From NCBI GenBank assembly GCA_027484685.1, contig JAIXSO010000061.1:1-35881 (forward strand): 35,881 nucleotides of DNA. The letters are read 5' to 3'. Positions 14,974-24,118 of this stretch are shown one piece after another. This DNA is from Bacteroidota bacterium (GTDB lineage Bacteria > Bacteroidota > Bacteroidia > UKL13-3). Under the pieces are notes generated by a model that made no database searches, was not told the origin of the DNA, and worked only from the letters and a program-made list of their open reading frames with translations. Made by a program: the position numbers and the translations under genes. Numbering within the stretch: the stretch's first letter is position 1; the number at the start of each line of letters is the position of its first letter.

Positions 14974-16002
14974 TTACACTCTTGTGTAATGAAGTTGAAC
15001 AAGCCCTTTTTCAAAATGTTTGGAAGAAACCAAATTCAATTTTTGCTCTGGACGATAATCTTTGAAAAGTTTAATTCCATTTCCAAGTAAAATGGGTATT
15101 ACAGAAATAATAAATTCATCAATTAGATCATTGTTTAAAAGTTCATTTACTATTTCAGCTCCACCATCACAAAATATATTTTTACCAGGCTTATATTTAA
15201 GTTTTTCAATGAGTAATTTTATATTACCGGTGTAAAATTTTACCGAGCCTAAGTTCGGTCTTGGGGTTCTAGTAATAATGTATGTATCCTTATCTGTATG
15301 CGGAAAATCAAAACCCATTGATATTACCTTTTCATAAGTCTTACGCCCAACAATAACAGCATCCACTGTTTTTACAAATTCTTCGTAACCATAATCTTGT
15401 CCTTCTTGTTCTACTATCGAAAGAAAACTTAAGTCGTCATTAGGTTTTGCAATGTAGCCATCCAAACTCATGGCTATATAAAGAACTAACTTTCTTTTGT
15501 TTAATTGTAATTGCCAATTGAATAAAGCTTCTGATTCTCCCGTTTGTATAAAGTTATTATTTTGAAGTACTTTAAATGATGCGAAATTTTTTTTGTCTGT
15601 GGAAGCTTTAATACACTTAACCAAAGGTTGTGTTTTGGCCCAATCAATAATTCCCCCAACAATTTCAGTCATAAATCCTTTTCCCTGAAATTCATCATAA
15701 GTTCCATAACCAATTTCAATTTCACCATCTGCATTGGGTTCACCTAAAATACATAAATCCCCTATCATTTTGTTTTCGGCTTTCGAAATTGCTGTCCAAA
15801 TAGTTGAATACAAATAATTCTTTGTCTTATTTGATACATTAGGAAGTATTGTATTTTCTAACGCTTCTTTTAACTCCGCAGAAATTGTTCTTGATGTTTC
15901 ATTCAAATTCAGTTCTTCTTCCAGTGAGTTGTCGCATTTGGCGTATTTTACCAGCTGCTCGTAAGTTAAAGGTATTAATATAAGTCTTGAAGTTTCTATC
16001 AT
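14974..16002 (-). CDS. GNAT acetyltransferase - dihydrofolate-reductase-like fusion
   Basis: A 342-aa cytosolic fusion. Residues 1-165 are a RimJ/RimL-type GNAT domain (ETSRLILIPLT at the start; IGYGTYDEFQGKGFMTEIVG with the acetyl-CoA loop at 97-116; N-terminus-like 'ASFKVLQNNNF'). Residues 168-342 are a YyaP/RibD-C-type dihydrofolate-reductase-like domain (KRKLVLYIAMSLDGYIAKPN, VGRKTYE, FCDGGAEIVNELL, PILLGNGIKLF). At the join (about 166-171) there is no Met or alternative start where a free DHFR-like protein would begin, so the fusion is genuine in this sequence. Reactions and substrates are unknown. Genes on both sides are unrelated, and it may have arrived separately. Confidence 0.85.
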   Translation of the reverse strand: MIETSRLILIPLTYEQLVKYAKCDNSLEEELNLNETSRTISAELKEALENTILPNVSNKTKNYLYSTIWTAISKAENKMIGDLCILGEPNADGEIEIGYGTYDEFQGKGFMTEIVGGIIDWAKTQPLVKCIKASTDKKNFASFKVLQNNNFIQTGESEALFNWQLQLNKRKLVLYIAMSLDGYIAKPNDDLSFLSIVEQEGQDYGYEEFVKTVDAVIVGRKTYEKVISMGFDFPHTDKDTYIITRTPRPNLGSVKFYTGNIKLLIEKLKYKPGKNIFCDGGAEIVNELLNNDLIDEFIISVIPILLGNGIKLFKDYRPEQKLNLVSSKHFEKGLVQLHYTRV

Positions 16003-16113
16003 TTTTATTGTTCGGTATAAATTTTACTTTTTTGTGAGCTTAACAACTAATTTTATAAAGTCGAGTTAATGGAATAATTAAACTTTGCTGTTAAAAAAAT
16101 TAAGTGAATTCAT

Positions 16114-17322
16114 TTAATAAATTGTTATTTTTTCAACTACATGATTGCCTTTAATCAAATAAAGATTTAAGTAATAAATCCCTGGTGTTAAATCCTTTTC
16201 AATATTGAATTTAGTTTTGTTTATTTCTTCTGAATAGATATTTTGACCAAAGCTATTGGTAATAGTATAACTACCTATTATAAATTCACTTATTACATCA
16301 ATTGCTTTTCCGTTTGATGGGTTAGGATAAATTTGTATGGTATGGCTAAGTTTTTTCAGTTCTTTATTATTTAAAACAAGATTTTTTTGATAAAGCCCTG
16401 TTTCTGTAGCTAAAAACAGCTTTCCTTTATGTTCTAGTATATCATAAGTATATAAATTTGGAACATATTCTTCATCAATAGCCCAGCTTTCTCCAATTAA
16501 AGCAAGTCTATTTCTTTTTTGAATCCATGAACCCTTTTCCAAATTATTGGTTACTAAATAATCATTAGTTAATCCTGAATAAATGATTCTATCAACTCCA
16601 AGGCGAGTGCCAGTATTATCTTTGGCCCAACTTATTCCAGCATTTATTGTTTTAAATACGTTATTACCATTTACAACTGTTAAAGTGTCTGAACTATTAA
16701 TCAAATCAGTAATTTGAAAACCTGGTGAAAGCGAACCTAAATAATACCCCTCTTCCCATTTATTGGCAGTAAAGTTATATTTATGAAAAACTCCATTTCC
16801 ACCAGAAGCAATAAAAAGGTAATTATTAGCACTTGCAATTTTATTTACACTTCCAGCAACATTGAGGGGCAGCGAATTATTGAACGGAATCCAAGTATTC
16901 AACAGGGAGTCGAAAATATAAACACCGTTTCCTAATGTTGCTGCATAAACTTTATTCCCCTTGCTTGCAAAACCGGTTATTGGCAAAGTGTTACTGATGG
17001 TATTTTTAAACGAAAGCCCATTATCGTTTGACTGAAAAATTCCATTACTTACAGTTCCAATAAATATTTTGTTATCAATAAATTCTATGGATTGAATTTC
17101 TATTGGATTATTACTAACAGTAATACTTGTAAAAGTAGAACCTCCATCAAGGCTTTTGTAAATAATATTATTCAGTGTGGCTGCATAAATTGCGTCTTGA
17201 TTGTTTTTTAGCGCAATAATATCTTTATTTGGAATTGAGTTAACCAATGTCCATTGCGCAAAAGAAATTTTTATACTTAGCCACAAAACAACTGAAATAG
17301 ATGATTTGAAAAGGTATTTCAT
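16114..17322 (-). CDS. Secreted beta-propeller-like protein with T9SS sorting domain
   Basis: A 402-aa exported protein. Signal peptide 1-22 (ending SFAQ). The body consists of repeated short strands of the BNR/YCF48 type: IYAATLNNIIYKSLDGGSTF, IFIGTVSNGIFQSNDNGLSF, VYAATLGNGVYIFDS, LFIASGGNGVFHKY, VFKTINAGISW, LFLATETGLYQKN. This is a propeller with Asp-box-like blades. From about 333 (IYPNPSNGKAID) to the end is a type A T9SS sorting domain. It starts eight bases after the FecI stop, so a sigma factor and a surface protein share a message. Ligand or enzyme activity is unknown; no catalytic sialidase residues are evident. Confidence 0.8.
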   Translation of the reverse strand: MKYLFKSSISVVLWLSIKISFAQWTLVNSIPNKDIIALKNNQDAIYAATLNNIIYKSLDGGSTFTSITVSNNPIEIQSIEFIDNKIFIGTVSNGIFQSNDNGLSFKNTISNTLPITGFASKGNKVYAATLGNGVYIFDSLLNTWIPFNNSLPLNVAGSVNKIASANNYLFIASGGNGVFHKYNFTANKWEEGYYLGSLSPGFQITDLINSSDTLTVVNGNNVFKTINAGISWAKDNTGTRLGVDRIIYSGLTNDYLVTNNLEKGSWIQKRNRLALIGESWAIDEEYVPNLYTYDILEHKGKLFLATETGLYQKNLVLNNKELKKLSHTIQIYPNPSNGKAIDVISEFIIGSYTITNSFGQNIYSEEINKTKFNIEKDLTPGIYYLNLYLIKGNHVVEKITIY

Positions 17323-17330
17323 AAAATGAA

Positions 17331-17927
17331 CTATTTAACCCACATTTTATAAAACAATACCACCAAATTTAAATAAGGTAAAACACTTTTGCGCAACAAA
17401 GCCAATGCTTTTCCCATTTGGTTTTCAACTGTTTTAACCGATACATTCATGGTTTCGGCTATTTCTTTATAACTTAAATTTTCAAACCTACTTAGCTGAA
17501 AAGTTAACTTACATTTTTCGGGCAAAAGTTCAATGGCTTCGTTTATTTTTCCATTTAAATCCTTGGCATTTAAATTAGCTTCTACATGGTTGGTCATGTA
17601 GTTTTCGTAATTTTCAGGCTCATCGTCTAACCAATTTTTGCGTTCATTTACTTTTAAGATATTAAAACATTGATTACGAACAGCCATAAATAAGTAGGCT
17701 TTAAAGGAGGTAATATTTTCTAAATCTTGGCGTTTATCCCAAATTTTTATAAACACATCTTGGGTTATATCTTCAGCCTGTTCGGTATTTTTTAAAATAT
17801 TGCGGGCAAACTTAACCAACGATGAATAATAGGTTTTAAATAAGGTTTCAAGTGCCTTTTTATCTCCTTGCTTCATTTGCTGAAGCAATAAATTGTCTAA
17901 ATTTATTTGATGTAAAGTAGCTTCCAT
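17331..17927 (-). CDS. FecI-like ECF sigma-70 factor
   Basis: A 198-aa sigma factor of the Bacteroidota FecI type. Region 2 lies at about 30-95 (YYSSLVKFARNILKNTEQAE, DITQDVFIKIW, AYLFMAVRNQCFNIL). Region 4 lies at about 128-180 (LPEKCKLTFQLSRFENLSYK, EIAETMNVSVKTVENQMGKA). It would direct RNA polymerase to promoters of surface-transport genes once its anti-sigma FecR receives a receptor signal. fecR ends two bases upstream, the reverse of the common sigma-then-FecR order. The two-part element found at three starts in this block is the obvious candidate target. The C-terminus (LNLVVLFYKMWVK) is a hydrophobic tail often seen in these proteins. Confidence 0.9.
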   Translation of the reverse strand: MEATLHQINLDNLLLQQMKQGDKKALETLFKTYYSSLVKFARNILKNTEQAEDITQDVFIKIWDKRQDLENITSFKAYLFMAVRNQCFNILKVNERKNWLDDEPENYENYMTNHVEANLNAKDLNGKINEAIELLPEKCKLTFQLSRFENLSYKEIAETMNVSVKTVENQMGKALALLRKSVLPYLNLVVLFYKMWVK

Positions 17928-17929
17928 AC

Positions 17930-18895
17930 TTAGTTACAGCCCTTTCCCGATAATGCAATATCGTTGTTATTTTTACTGTAAGAAATTGAAAGTATTTTAC
18001 TTAAATCGTCTAAAACTTGGGTAAGATTGGCGTTGGTAAACTCACAAGTAACATGGCAATTATTTAATAATGGATTATCTACCGAAATGCTTACACCATA
18101 ATAATGTTCAATAGATTTAATGGCTTCGGTCAAAGGCACATCGTTAAAAATTAACTTATTTTCTTTCCAAGTTATTTCGTTTATATCAAATTGCGATAGT
18201 TTATTATTTAATCCAGTTGAGTCAATTAAAGCTGCTTCGTTTGCTATAACAATTTGCGCTAAATTAGTTTTGGTTGATTTAAAAGAAACTTTGCCCGTAG
18301 CAACTGAAAGCTTTACTGTTTGTGTTGTATCAAAAGCTATTAAGTTAAATGAGGTACCTAAAACTTGTGTAACTGCATTTTTACTGGTAATAATAAAAGG
18401 CTTTTCAGGATTTTTTACTACTTCAAAAAACGCTTCTCCGTTTAAAATTACATTGCGCTCTTTATCTTGATTATTGCTAAAACTAATAACTGAATTTTTA
18501 TTTAACCAAGCTATACTGCCATCGGGTAAAACTACTTTTTGTTTTTCGTTATTGGCGGTAATGGTAGTAAAATCAGCATTTAACACATAAACTTTAAATA
18601 ATACCAAGCCAATAGTAAATACCAGCGCTACCGAAGCAGCAATTTTCATTAAAGTATTTAATTTAAAAACAGGCGCTTGGTTTTTTAGCTGAGGTTCTAC
18701 TTTGTTCCAAGCTGCATGTACATCTATTTCAGCATCACTTTCATTGGCATTTTGCCAAATGGTTTCAAATTGCTTAGCATACAATTCGTTTTCAGCACTG
18801 CTATTTCGCCAATTTACAAGTGTTTCTTTATCAGCCTCAGTAGCTTCATTTGCAAGTACTTTGGTTATTAGTTCAATTATTTTTATATCTTCCAT
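17930..18895 (-). CDS. FecR-like anti-sigma factor (with DUF4974)
   Basis: A 321-aa inner-membrane protein. The N-terminal cytosolic part (1-80; LITKVLANEATEADKETLVN, WRNSS, FETIWQNA) is the sigma-binding domain. One membrane segment lies at about 83-103. The periplasmic FecR domain spans about 110-215 (VVLPDGSIAWLNKNSVISF, LNGEAFFEVVKNPEKPFII, LGTSFNLIAF), and the C-terminal DUF4974 (about 245-315; LIFNDVPLTEAIKSIEHYYG, CHVTCEFTNANLTQVLDDLS) resembles an STN fold and likely contacts the receptor. The start follows the DUF4249 stop by 31 bases, and element C lies in that gap only five bases from the ATG, so a transcript from it would be nearly leaderless. Confidence 0.9.
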   Translation of the reverse strand: MEDIKIIELITKVLANEATEADKETLVNWRNSSAENELYAKQFETIWQNANESDAEIDVHAAWNKVEPQLKNQAPVFKLNTLMKIAASVALVFTIGLVLFKVYVLNADFTTITANNEKQKVVLPDGSIAWLNKNSVISFSNNQDKERNVILNGEAFFEVVKNPEKPFIITSKNAVTQVLGTSFNLIAFDTTQTVKLSVATGKVSFKSTKTNLAQIVIANEAALIDSTGLNNKLSQFDINEITWKENKLIFNDVPLTEAIKSIEHYYGVSISVDNPLLNNCHVTCEFTNANLTQVLDDLSKILSISYSKNNNDIALSGKGCN

Positions 18896-18900
18896 AAGGC

Positions 18901-18930
18901 TATAACAATTTAAAATAAATAAACCCCTAT
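18901..18930 (-). promoter_or_regulatory. Two-part promoter element C (fecR-fecI-cargo)
   Basis: On the minus strand: ATAGGGGT (18930-18923), 12 bases, AATTGTTATA (18910-18901). This is 17 of the 18 box positions of elements A and B at identical spacing. It overlaps the stop codon of the DUF4249 gene and ends five bases before the fecR ATG. That short distance weakens it as a start for fecR unless the message is nearly leaderless, as also seems the case for the GbsR gene at 35226. Confidence 0.5.
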
Positions 18931-19751
18931 TGCAGGTTAAAAATTTTAGGTTCCGATAAACTATAAGCCGCTATTATTCCAATTTTATTACTCATATTGC
19001 TGTATACAATAGTTGGCTCACTTATAGGTAAAATATTAGAAAAATTAAAAATACTGGTTGCGTTGCTGTATTTAGCATACTCATCATTGCAGTTTACACC
19101 ATAACATTCTATTCTTACTGGGTAAACAAATTCGTTTGGTTTAAAGGCATATAATTTTTTAGTAATACTTTCGTTTTGTTTTAAAAATGGAATTTTACTA
19201 CTGATTGTTTCAGTTAAAAATACTTTTGAAGAATCGTTAAAAAACACTTGTGCCACAAATTTAGCATTGATTGGATTTGCCGATTTATTGGTACATTTAA
19301 TAGCTGCATTGTAATAGTAAAAATCGGTTAGCGAACTATCGAATTTTATATCAAAATCAAAGCTTGGTTTTTCAGGAATTTTAGTAAAACCGGTAATTGT
19401 CTCACTTTCGCTAGAAGCTTGAAAATAATAAGTTTCACCAGCTTTTATGGTATTAGGTTGATACTCGGCATTAAAGTTAAAAGTAAAGTCGTTAAAAGCC
19501 AATTCGTAAATATTCCCGTTAATATTTATTTGCGCTTTGGCATTGGTTGCGTACAGGGGTTCCATGGTATTTGGTTCGCCAAATACTGGCTTGGTATAAC
19601 TTAAATTGGCTGTAAAAACACTATCGCCTTCACCTAAAAAAACTTCGGCCACTAACTTTTTTTTATAAGGCACATCTACAATTATGGCTTCTTCTCGTTC
19701 GCAACTTGCCAACATCAAAGCGGCAAATAATAATATAAATAGTTGTTTCAT
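18927..19751 (-). CDS. DUF4249 outer-membrane lipoprotein
   Basis: A 274-aa exported lipoprotein with a good lipobox (LASC, C17). KKLVAEVFLGEGDSVFTANLS near the start and EPTIVYSNMSNKIGIIAAYS near the end are the characteristic opening and closing motifs of DUF4249. IKAGETYYFQASSESETITG matches the central 'G.tY.l.v....g..vsa.t.iP' region. It is encoded eight bases after the STN-bearing receptor and presumably forms its SusD-like extracellular partner; the substrate is unknown. The coding sequence runs into promoter element C. Confidence 0.82.
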   Translation of the reverse strand: MKQLFILLFAALMLASCEREEAIIVDVPYKKKLVAEVFLGEGDSVFTANLSYTKPVFGEPNTMEPLYATNAKAQININGNIYELAFNDFTFNFNAEYQPNTIKAGETYYFQASSESETITGFTKIPEKPSFDFDIKFDSSLTDFYYYNAAIKCTNKSANPINAKFVAQVFFNDSSKVFLTETISSKIPFLKQNESITKKLYAFKPNEFVYPVRIECYGVNCNDEYAKYSNATSIFNFSNILPISEPTIVYSNMSNKIGIIAAYSLSEPKIFNLQ

Positions 19752-19759
19752 TGCTCTGT

Positions 19760-22309
19760 TTAAAATTTAATTGACCAACTTAATGATGGAATTATTGGAA
19801 ATAAACTAACCTGTTTAACATATCTTTTTGCATTTGCACCTCCATTTTCGTCTGAGGTAATTTGGTAGTAAAATGGATTAGCTCTATTGTAAGCGTTATA
19901 AAGACTTAGTTCAAAATTGCTCACAATTTTATTTTGAATTACATGCGTGTATTGCATTGATAAATCTAACCTATGGTAAGCACGCATTCGGTAATTGTTT
20001 TTATCCTCGTAATCATAAATACTTAAACCAGGAACACTGCCTTGTTTGGGTGTATGGTTAGCTGCAATATATTCGCCAACTGGTAAGGAAATAGGATAGC
20101 CAGTTCCATAAACCCAATTGGCCGAAAATGTAAAATGCTTTTTGGTTTTATAAATTAAATTGATGCCTAAATCGTGTGTTCTGTCATAATTAGCTAAAAA
20201 CTCCTTTCCCCGGTTGATACCTTCAAACTGCATGGTGGTTTTTGATAAAGTATAACTTATTTGTCCAGAAAAATGTGCTCCTGTTTTTTTTATCATTACC
20301 TCGCCCCCAAACGATTTACAACTGCCTTGTGTTAATAAATCATTGGCATTGGTAACCTGAACATCGGTTGAAAACAAAGGCAGCATTTGAAAAAATGAAG
20401 CACCTTCTTTTAGCGAAGTTATATTATCAATGGTTTTATAATAACCTTCAACTGCTACCGAAATTTGACTTCCTTTTATTCTATTTTTAAAAACTCCTGC
20501 CGAAATAATATTGGCACGTTGAGGTTTTAAATTGGCATTGCTTACTGTCCAAATATCGCTCGGAAAACCCAAAGCATTTAACGAAGTAATTAAATGAACA
20601 TATTGATTCATGAGTGAATAACTGCTATTGATTGTCCAGTTATTTTTTAAATTATAAATAATATTTACCCTTGGTTCAGCCCTAAAATAAGTAGCATTAT
20701 TGTTAAAATAACTCAATCTCAATCCGCTTATAACCTTAAGGTTGTTAAACAAATTATTTTGTATTTCAGCGTACGAAAAACCTTCAGTAGCCAAGCTTGC
20801 CACACCAATATTTTGTGTTATTCCTGATTTGTAATTTTGCAACGAAACATAAGGCTTTATTTGATGTAAAATATAACCCGCCCCAAACTTTAATTGGTGT
20901 TTAGCCGAAAACAAATAATCAAAATCGGTTTTAAAATGGTAATCGGTAATGGACGAATTTAACTTAGAAGTAGTTGAATCCATTGAGTTTCCTGTAAACC
21001 CAAATCCAATTTCTGTTTTATAATTACTCAACGAAAACGAAGTGTTTGAAAATAATTTACTGGTAAATTGTTGGTTCCACCTGGCCGAAAAAGTGCTATT
21101 TCCCCAATTAATTACTTCATCTTTATTTTGCGAAAAGTTAAATTTATCGTAACCCAAATAACTGCTTAAATACAACTTACTGCGATTACCAATATTTACC
21201 GAAATTTTTCCATGCAAATCGTAAAAATAATAAGCCAATCCTTCTTCTTCATTTTGAGCTACCAGTTTTGATAATTGATTGATATACGACCTCCTAGCCG
21301 AAACCACAAACGATGATTTATTTTTTAAAATAGGCCCTTCTAACAAAATTTTAGAGGCAATTATTCCTGTTGAAACTTCTCCTCCAAAATGCTCTTTGTT
21401 TCCATCTTTTAAACTCATGTTAAGCACCGATGATAACCTACCACCATACTTTGACGAAAAGCCGCCTTTTATTAATTCTGCGCTGCGCAATTCATTTCCC
21501 GACACCATTGACGATAAACCTAAAAAATGATAAGCATTGTAAATCACTGCATCATCCATTAAAACTAAGTTTTGGTCAGGCCCCCCTCCTCTTACATACA
21601 TATAGCTATTTCCTTCCGCCCCTTTTTGCACGCCAGACATTTGCATTAAGTATTTTACCACATCTTTTTCGCCTAAAATCATGGGTACATTGCTAATTTC
21701 TTTAAGCGGAATATCTACAAGGCTTAGCGTTTTGTTATTGCTGCTTACTGCACTTTTTATCACAATTTCGCCTAACTCGTTATTCGATTTTAAAAACAAG
21801 TCCAATTGGGTGTTTTTATTCAAATAAAAACTTTTGGTTTGAGATTTATAACCCAAATACGAAAACGAAATGGCGTGAGTATCTGCAGGTAAGGTAATGG
21901 AATAAAATCCATAACCATTAGAAGTGGTGGTAATATTAGCCGATTCAATATTTATAATTACGCCTATAAGCAATTCGCTGCTTCCATGCTCGCGCAAATA
22001 GCCACTGATGGTATAATTGGTTTGTTGTTTTTTATATAGCAATATGGAGTTGCCATTAACTTTGTAAGCCACAGGCAAAGTTTTAAATAACTCGTAAAGT
22101 ACCTTTTCAATAGGCTGGTTTTGAACATGAATACTAACTTTTTTGTTCACCTTAACTATATCAGTACTGTAGGCAAATTTTAAGTTATAATTACTTTCAA
22201 GCTCCTTAATAATTTTTCCAATTGGCTTATTTTCAGCATGAATGGTAACTTGCTGAGCCAGAATTAATTTACTGCAAAAAATGAAAATAAACAGACTAAA
22301 GTATTTCAT
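19760..22309 (-). CDS. TonB-dependent receptor with STN signalling domain (FecA-like)
   Basis: An 849-aa outer-membrane receptor. Signal peptide 1-18 (ILAQ). The STN domain spans about 20-90 (HAENKPIGKIIKELESNYNL, FAYSTDIV, VSIHVQNQPIEKVLYELF) and is the part that relays substrate binding to FecR. A carboxypeptidase-regulatory-like domain follows (about 96-175), then the plug (QMSGVQKGAEGNSYMYVRGG, LVLMDDAVIYNAYHFLGL, GGFSSKYGGRLSSVL) and a barrel that ends in SLSWSIKF with a terminal Phe. With the DUF4249 lipoprotein, FecR and FecI downstream it forms a complete trans-envelope signalling and uptake operon. Upstream at 22321-22330 is AATTGTTTTA (minus strand) without its ATAGGGGT partner. Confidence 0.92.
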   Translation of the reverse strand: MKYFSLFIFIFCSKLILAQQVTIHAENKPIGKIIKELESNYNLKFAYSTDIVKVNKKVSIHVQNQPIEKVLYELFKTLPVAYKVNGNSILLYKKQQTNYTISGYLREHGSSELLIGVIINIESANITTTSNGYGFYSITLPADTHAISFSYLGYKSQTKSFYLNKNTQLDLFLKSNNELGEIVIKSAVSSNNKTLSLVDIPLKEISNVPMILGEKDVVKYLMQMSGVQKGAEGNSYMYVRGGGPDQNLVLMDDAVIYNAYHFLGLSSMVSGNELRSAELIKGGFSSKYGGRLSSVLNMSLKDGNKEHFGGEVSTGIIASKILLEGPILKNKSSFVVSARRSYINQLSKLVAQNEEEGLAYYFYDLHGKISVNIGNRSKLYLSSYLGYDKFNFSQNKDEVINWGNSTFSARWNQQFTSKLFSNTSFSLSNYKTEIGFGFTGNSMDSTTSKLNSSITDYHFKTDFDYLFSAKHQLKFGAGYILHQIKPYVSLQNYKSGITQNIGVASLATEGFSYAEIQNNLFNNLKVISGLRLSYFNNNATYFRAEPRVNIIYNLKNNWTINSSYSLMNQYVHLITSLNALGFPSDIWTVSNANLKPQRANIISAGVFKNRIKGSQISVAVEGYYKTIDNITSLKEGASFFQMLPLFSTDVQVTNANDLLTQGSCKSFGGEVMIKKTGAHFSGQISYTLSKTTMQFEGINRGKEFLANYDRTHDLGINLIYKTKKHFTFSANWVYGTGYPISLPVGEYIAANHTPKQGSVPGLSIYDYEDKNNYRMRAYHRLDLSMQYTHVIQNKIVSNFELSLYNAYNRANPFYYQITSDENGGANAKRYVKQVSLFPIIPSLSWSIKF

Positions 22310-22451
22310 GCAGCAGCAAATAAAACAATTTTTTCAGTTAATATTTGTAGATAACATCAAATAAACTGCGTTGATTTTGTGATTTTGCTAGGTTATAAGG
22401 GTTGGGTAATTTACTATTAGCCAATAGTTTTAACTAATTATACTATAGCTA

Positions 22452-23345
22452 TTATTTTACATTATCAATTAAGCTGCTAAATTTTTTAACAATTAATTTC
22501 GATTCTTCCTCAATACTATCAGAGTTATTATAAAATTGTATTTTATCATATTGAGTCAAAAGTTCTTTTAACTTTTTGCTTTTATTAATAAAATAGATCT
22601 CCTTCATTATGTTTCTTGTTAAATATGAACTTGTACTTTCATTAAGTTTTTGCAAAAGAAAAGCTGTTATTTCAATTGAATATGTTCTGCCTATTATGGA
22701 GGCAATTTGAAAATAATCAAGAACCAAATAAGGGTTATTATTTTGAAAAAAAGAACTTCTAAAAATTGTATCACTATTATAAAATATTCTAAGTAAAACT
22801 TGTTTTTGTTCCGGTGTTAAATCGTTTTTATATTCGAACAAGTCGTTACATAAATATGAAAATTCTGTACTTAAGCTAATTCCACTAATAAGCCATTCAA
22901 TAATTTGGAGTTTATTTTTTTTCTGCTTTTCAATTTTTAAATATCTACCTACCTGTTCGAGATACAGAACTTTTGTTTTATTATCAAGGCTAATGACACC
23001 AAAGTGACTTTTTAATGAATATATCGAGTCTGATTTGTTTAAAAATAGCAATACATTTTGGCTTAGAGTCAAATATTCACATGGTGGCGAATACAGTCCT
23101 TTTGAACAGAAATAAACCTCTATTGTCGACTTTTTAATTTCTCCTTTAACAATTGTGTCAATCTTAATAGTAGCCTTGGAGTTATGGTAATGACCTTTTA
23201 TTGTTTCAGTTTTTATTACTAAACCAACAATAATGTTTTCGCTTTCACTAATAAGTTTTCTTAAAGGTGTTGCATGAGCATTATTTAATAAAATGAATAG
23301 GCATGCTATAAAAAACTGTTTATATTCGTTACATTTTTTTAACAT
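22452..23345 (-). CDS. Exported protein of unknown function
   Basis: A 297-aa protein that I do not recognise. The first 25 residues include a hydrophobic segment (FFIACLFILLNNAHA) consistent with a signal peptide, with a long, charged n-region. Residues 30-130 form a beta-rich domain (ENIIVGLVIKTETIKGHYHN, KATIKIDTIVKGEIKKSTIE, VYFCSKGL...PPCEYLTLSQNVLLFLN) with two Cys that may pair. This resembles the small exported modules beginning 'S...IV.G.V' that measure metal- or stress-linked export, but I cannot name a family. The second half is helical. It stands apart, about 100 bases from its neighbours, with no evident promoter. Confidence 0.6.
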   Translation of the reverse strand: MLKKCNEYKQFFIACLFILLNNAHATPLRKLISESENIIVGLVIKTETIKGHYHNSKATIKIDTIVKGEIKKSTIEVYFCSKGLYSPPCEYLTLSQNVLLFLNKSDSIYSLKSHFGVISLDNKTKVLYLEQVGRYLKIEKQKKNKLQIIEWLISGISLSTEFSYLCNDLFEYKNDLTPEQKQVLLRIFYNSDTIFRSSFFQNNNPYLVLDYFQIASIIGRTYSIEITAFLLQKLNESTSSYLTRNIMKEIYFINKSKKLKELLTQYDKIQFYNNSDSIEEESKLIVKKFSSLIDNVK

Positions 23346-23448
23346 TATAGTCTTGATAAATTGAGGATTAGCAATTTTTTATATTTCATCTCAAATATAG
23401 CTTAGGATTATATATTTCTCAAATAGAAATAAATCCCATGTTTGAAAT

Positions 23449-24066
23449 CTAAGTTTTCAGAAAAACTTCCTTTATCATTTCCATGGTCATGGTAATGTTA
23501 TCAACTTTATAGCTATTTGCAATTGTTTTATCAAAGAAAAAGCCAATTCTATTACCTAAGTAGCCTGTTGGGTAAAAAGTTGAACTCCCAATATCTCCAT
23601 CCATTGCAGTAATACAAAAAGAAAAGGAAGAGCAAAACAACTGTACTATTTGAATATTTTCCTGATATGTTTTACCAATATTGAAACCTAGAAATTTTTT
23701 GTTCTTTATTTGTCTTTTGTAGAATTTTACTCTAGTAATCTTTTTATTTAAAATACTTGCCCAACCAAATAAATTAGGCACAGTATTAGGCACTTCATTC
23801 ATACTACTAAATGATGTTTTCCCAATTTCGATACCTGATTTGATAGGCTCTGAGTTTAAGATGGCGTGCGTGTTGGTTAAATACCATTTTTGTCCATTTG
23901 ATAAATATAACTCCCATTCAGGCGAATGCAGTACAAATAAATCAGTATTTACATTTGACCAATCTCCACTAAAGTTGTAATAAAATTTTGTTTCCAAATA
24001 TTTAATATCAACTATCGTTTGTCCAAGTAAACTTGTAAACGTTTCAATGATTTGACTGTCGTTCAT
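23449..24066 (-). CDS. Cytosolic protein of unknown function
   Basis: A 205-aa protein without signal peptide or membrane segments that I do not recognise. It is beta-rich and aromatic (YLETKFYYNFSGDWSN, SPEWELYLSNGQKWYLTN, CSSFSFCITAMDGDIGSS, LGNRIGFFFDK). The layout of short strands and loops recalls the immunity-like or SMI1-type proteins scattered in accessory DNA, but no diagnostic motif is visible. It follows the lipoprotein gene by 52 bases on the same strand. Confidence 0.6.
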   Translation of the reverse strand: MNDSQIIETFTSLLGQTIVDIKYLETKFYYNFSGDWSNVNTDLFVLHSPEWELYLSNGQKWYLTNTHAILNSEPIKSGIEIGKTSFSSMNEVPNTVPNLFGWASILNKKITRVKFYKRQIKNKKFLGFNIGKTYQENIQIVQLFCSSFSFCITAMDGDIGSSTFYPTGYLGNRIGFFFDKTIANSYKVDNITMTMEMIKEVFLKT

Positions 24067-24118
24067 ATTGGAGGTGGAATGTTTTAGAATAATTGCATTT
24101 AAACTATTATCAGGTTTT

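Noticed and set aside
14893-15090. 65-aa ORF on the plus strand after the lipoprotein gene
   Set aside because: It begins inside the terminator stem and then runs antisense to the DHFR-like domain.
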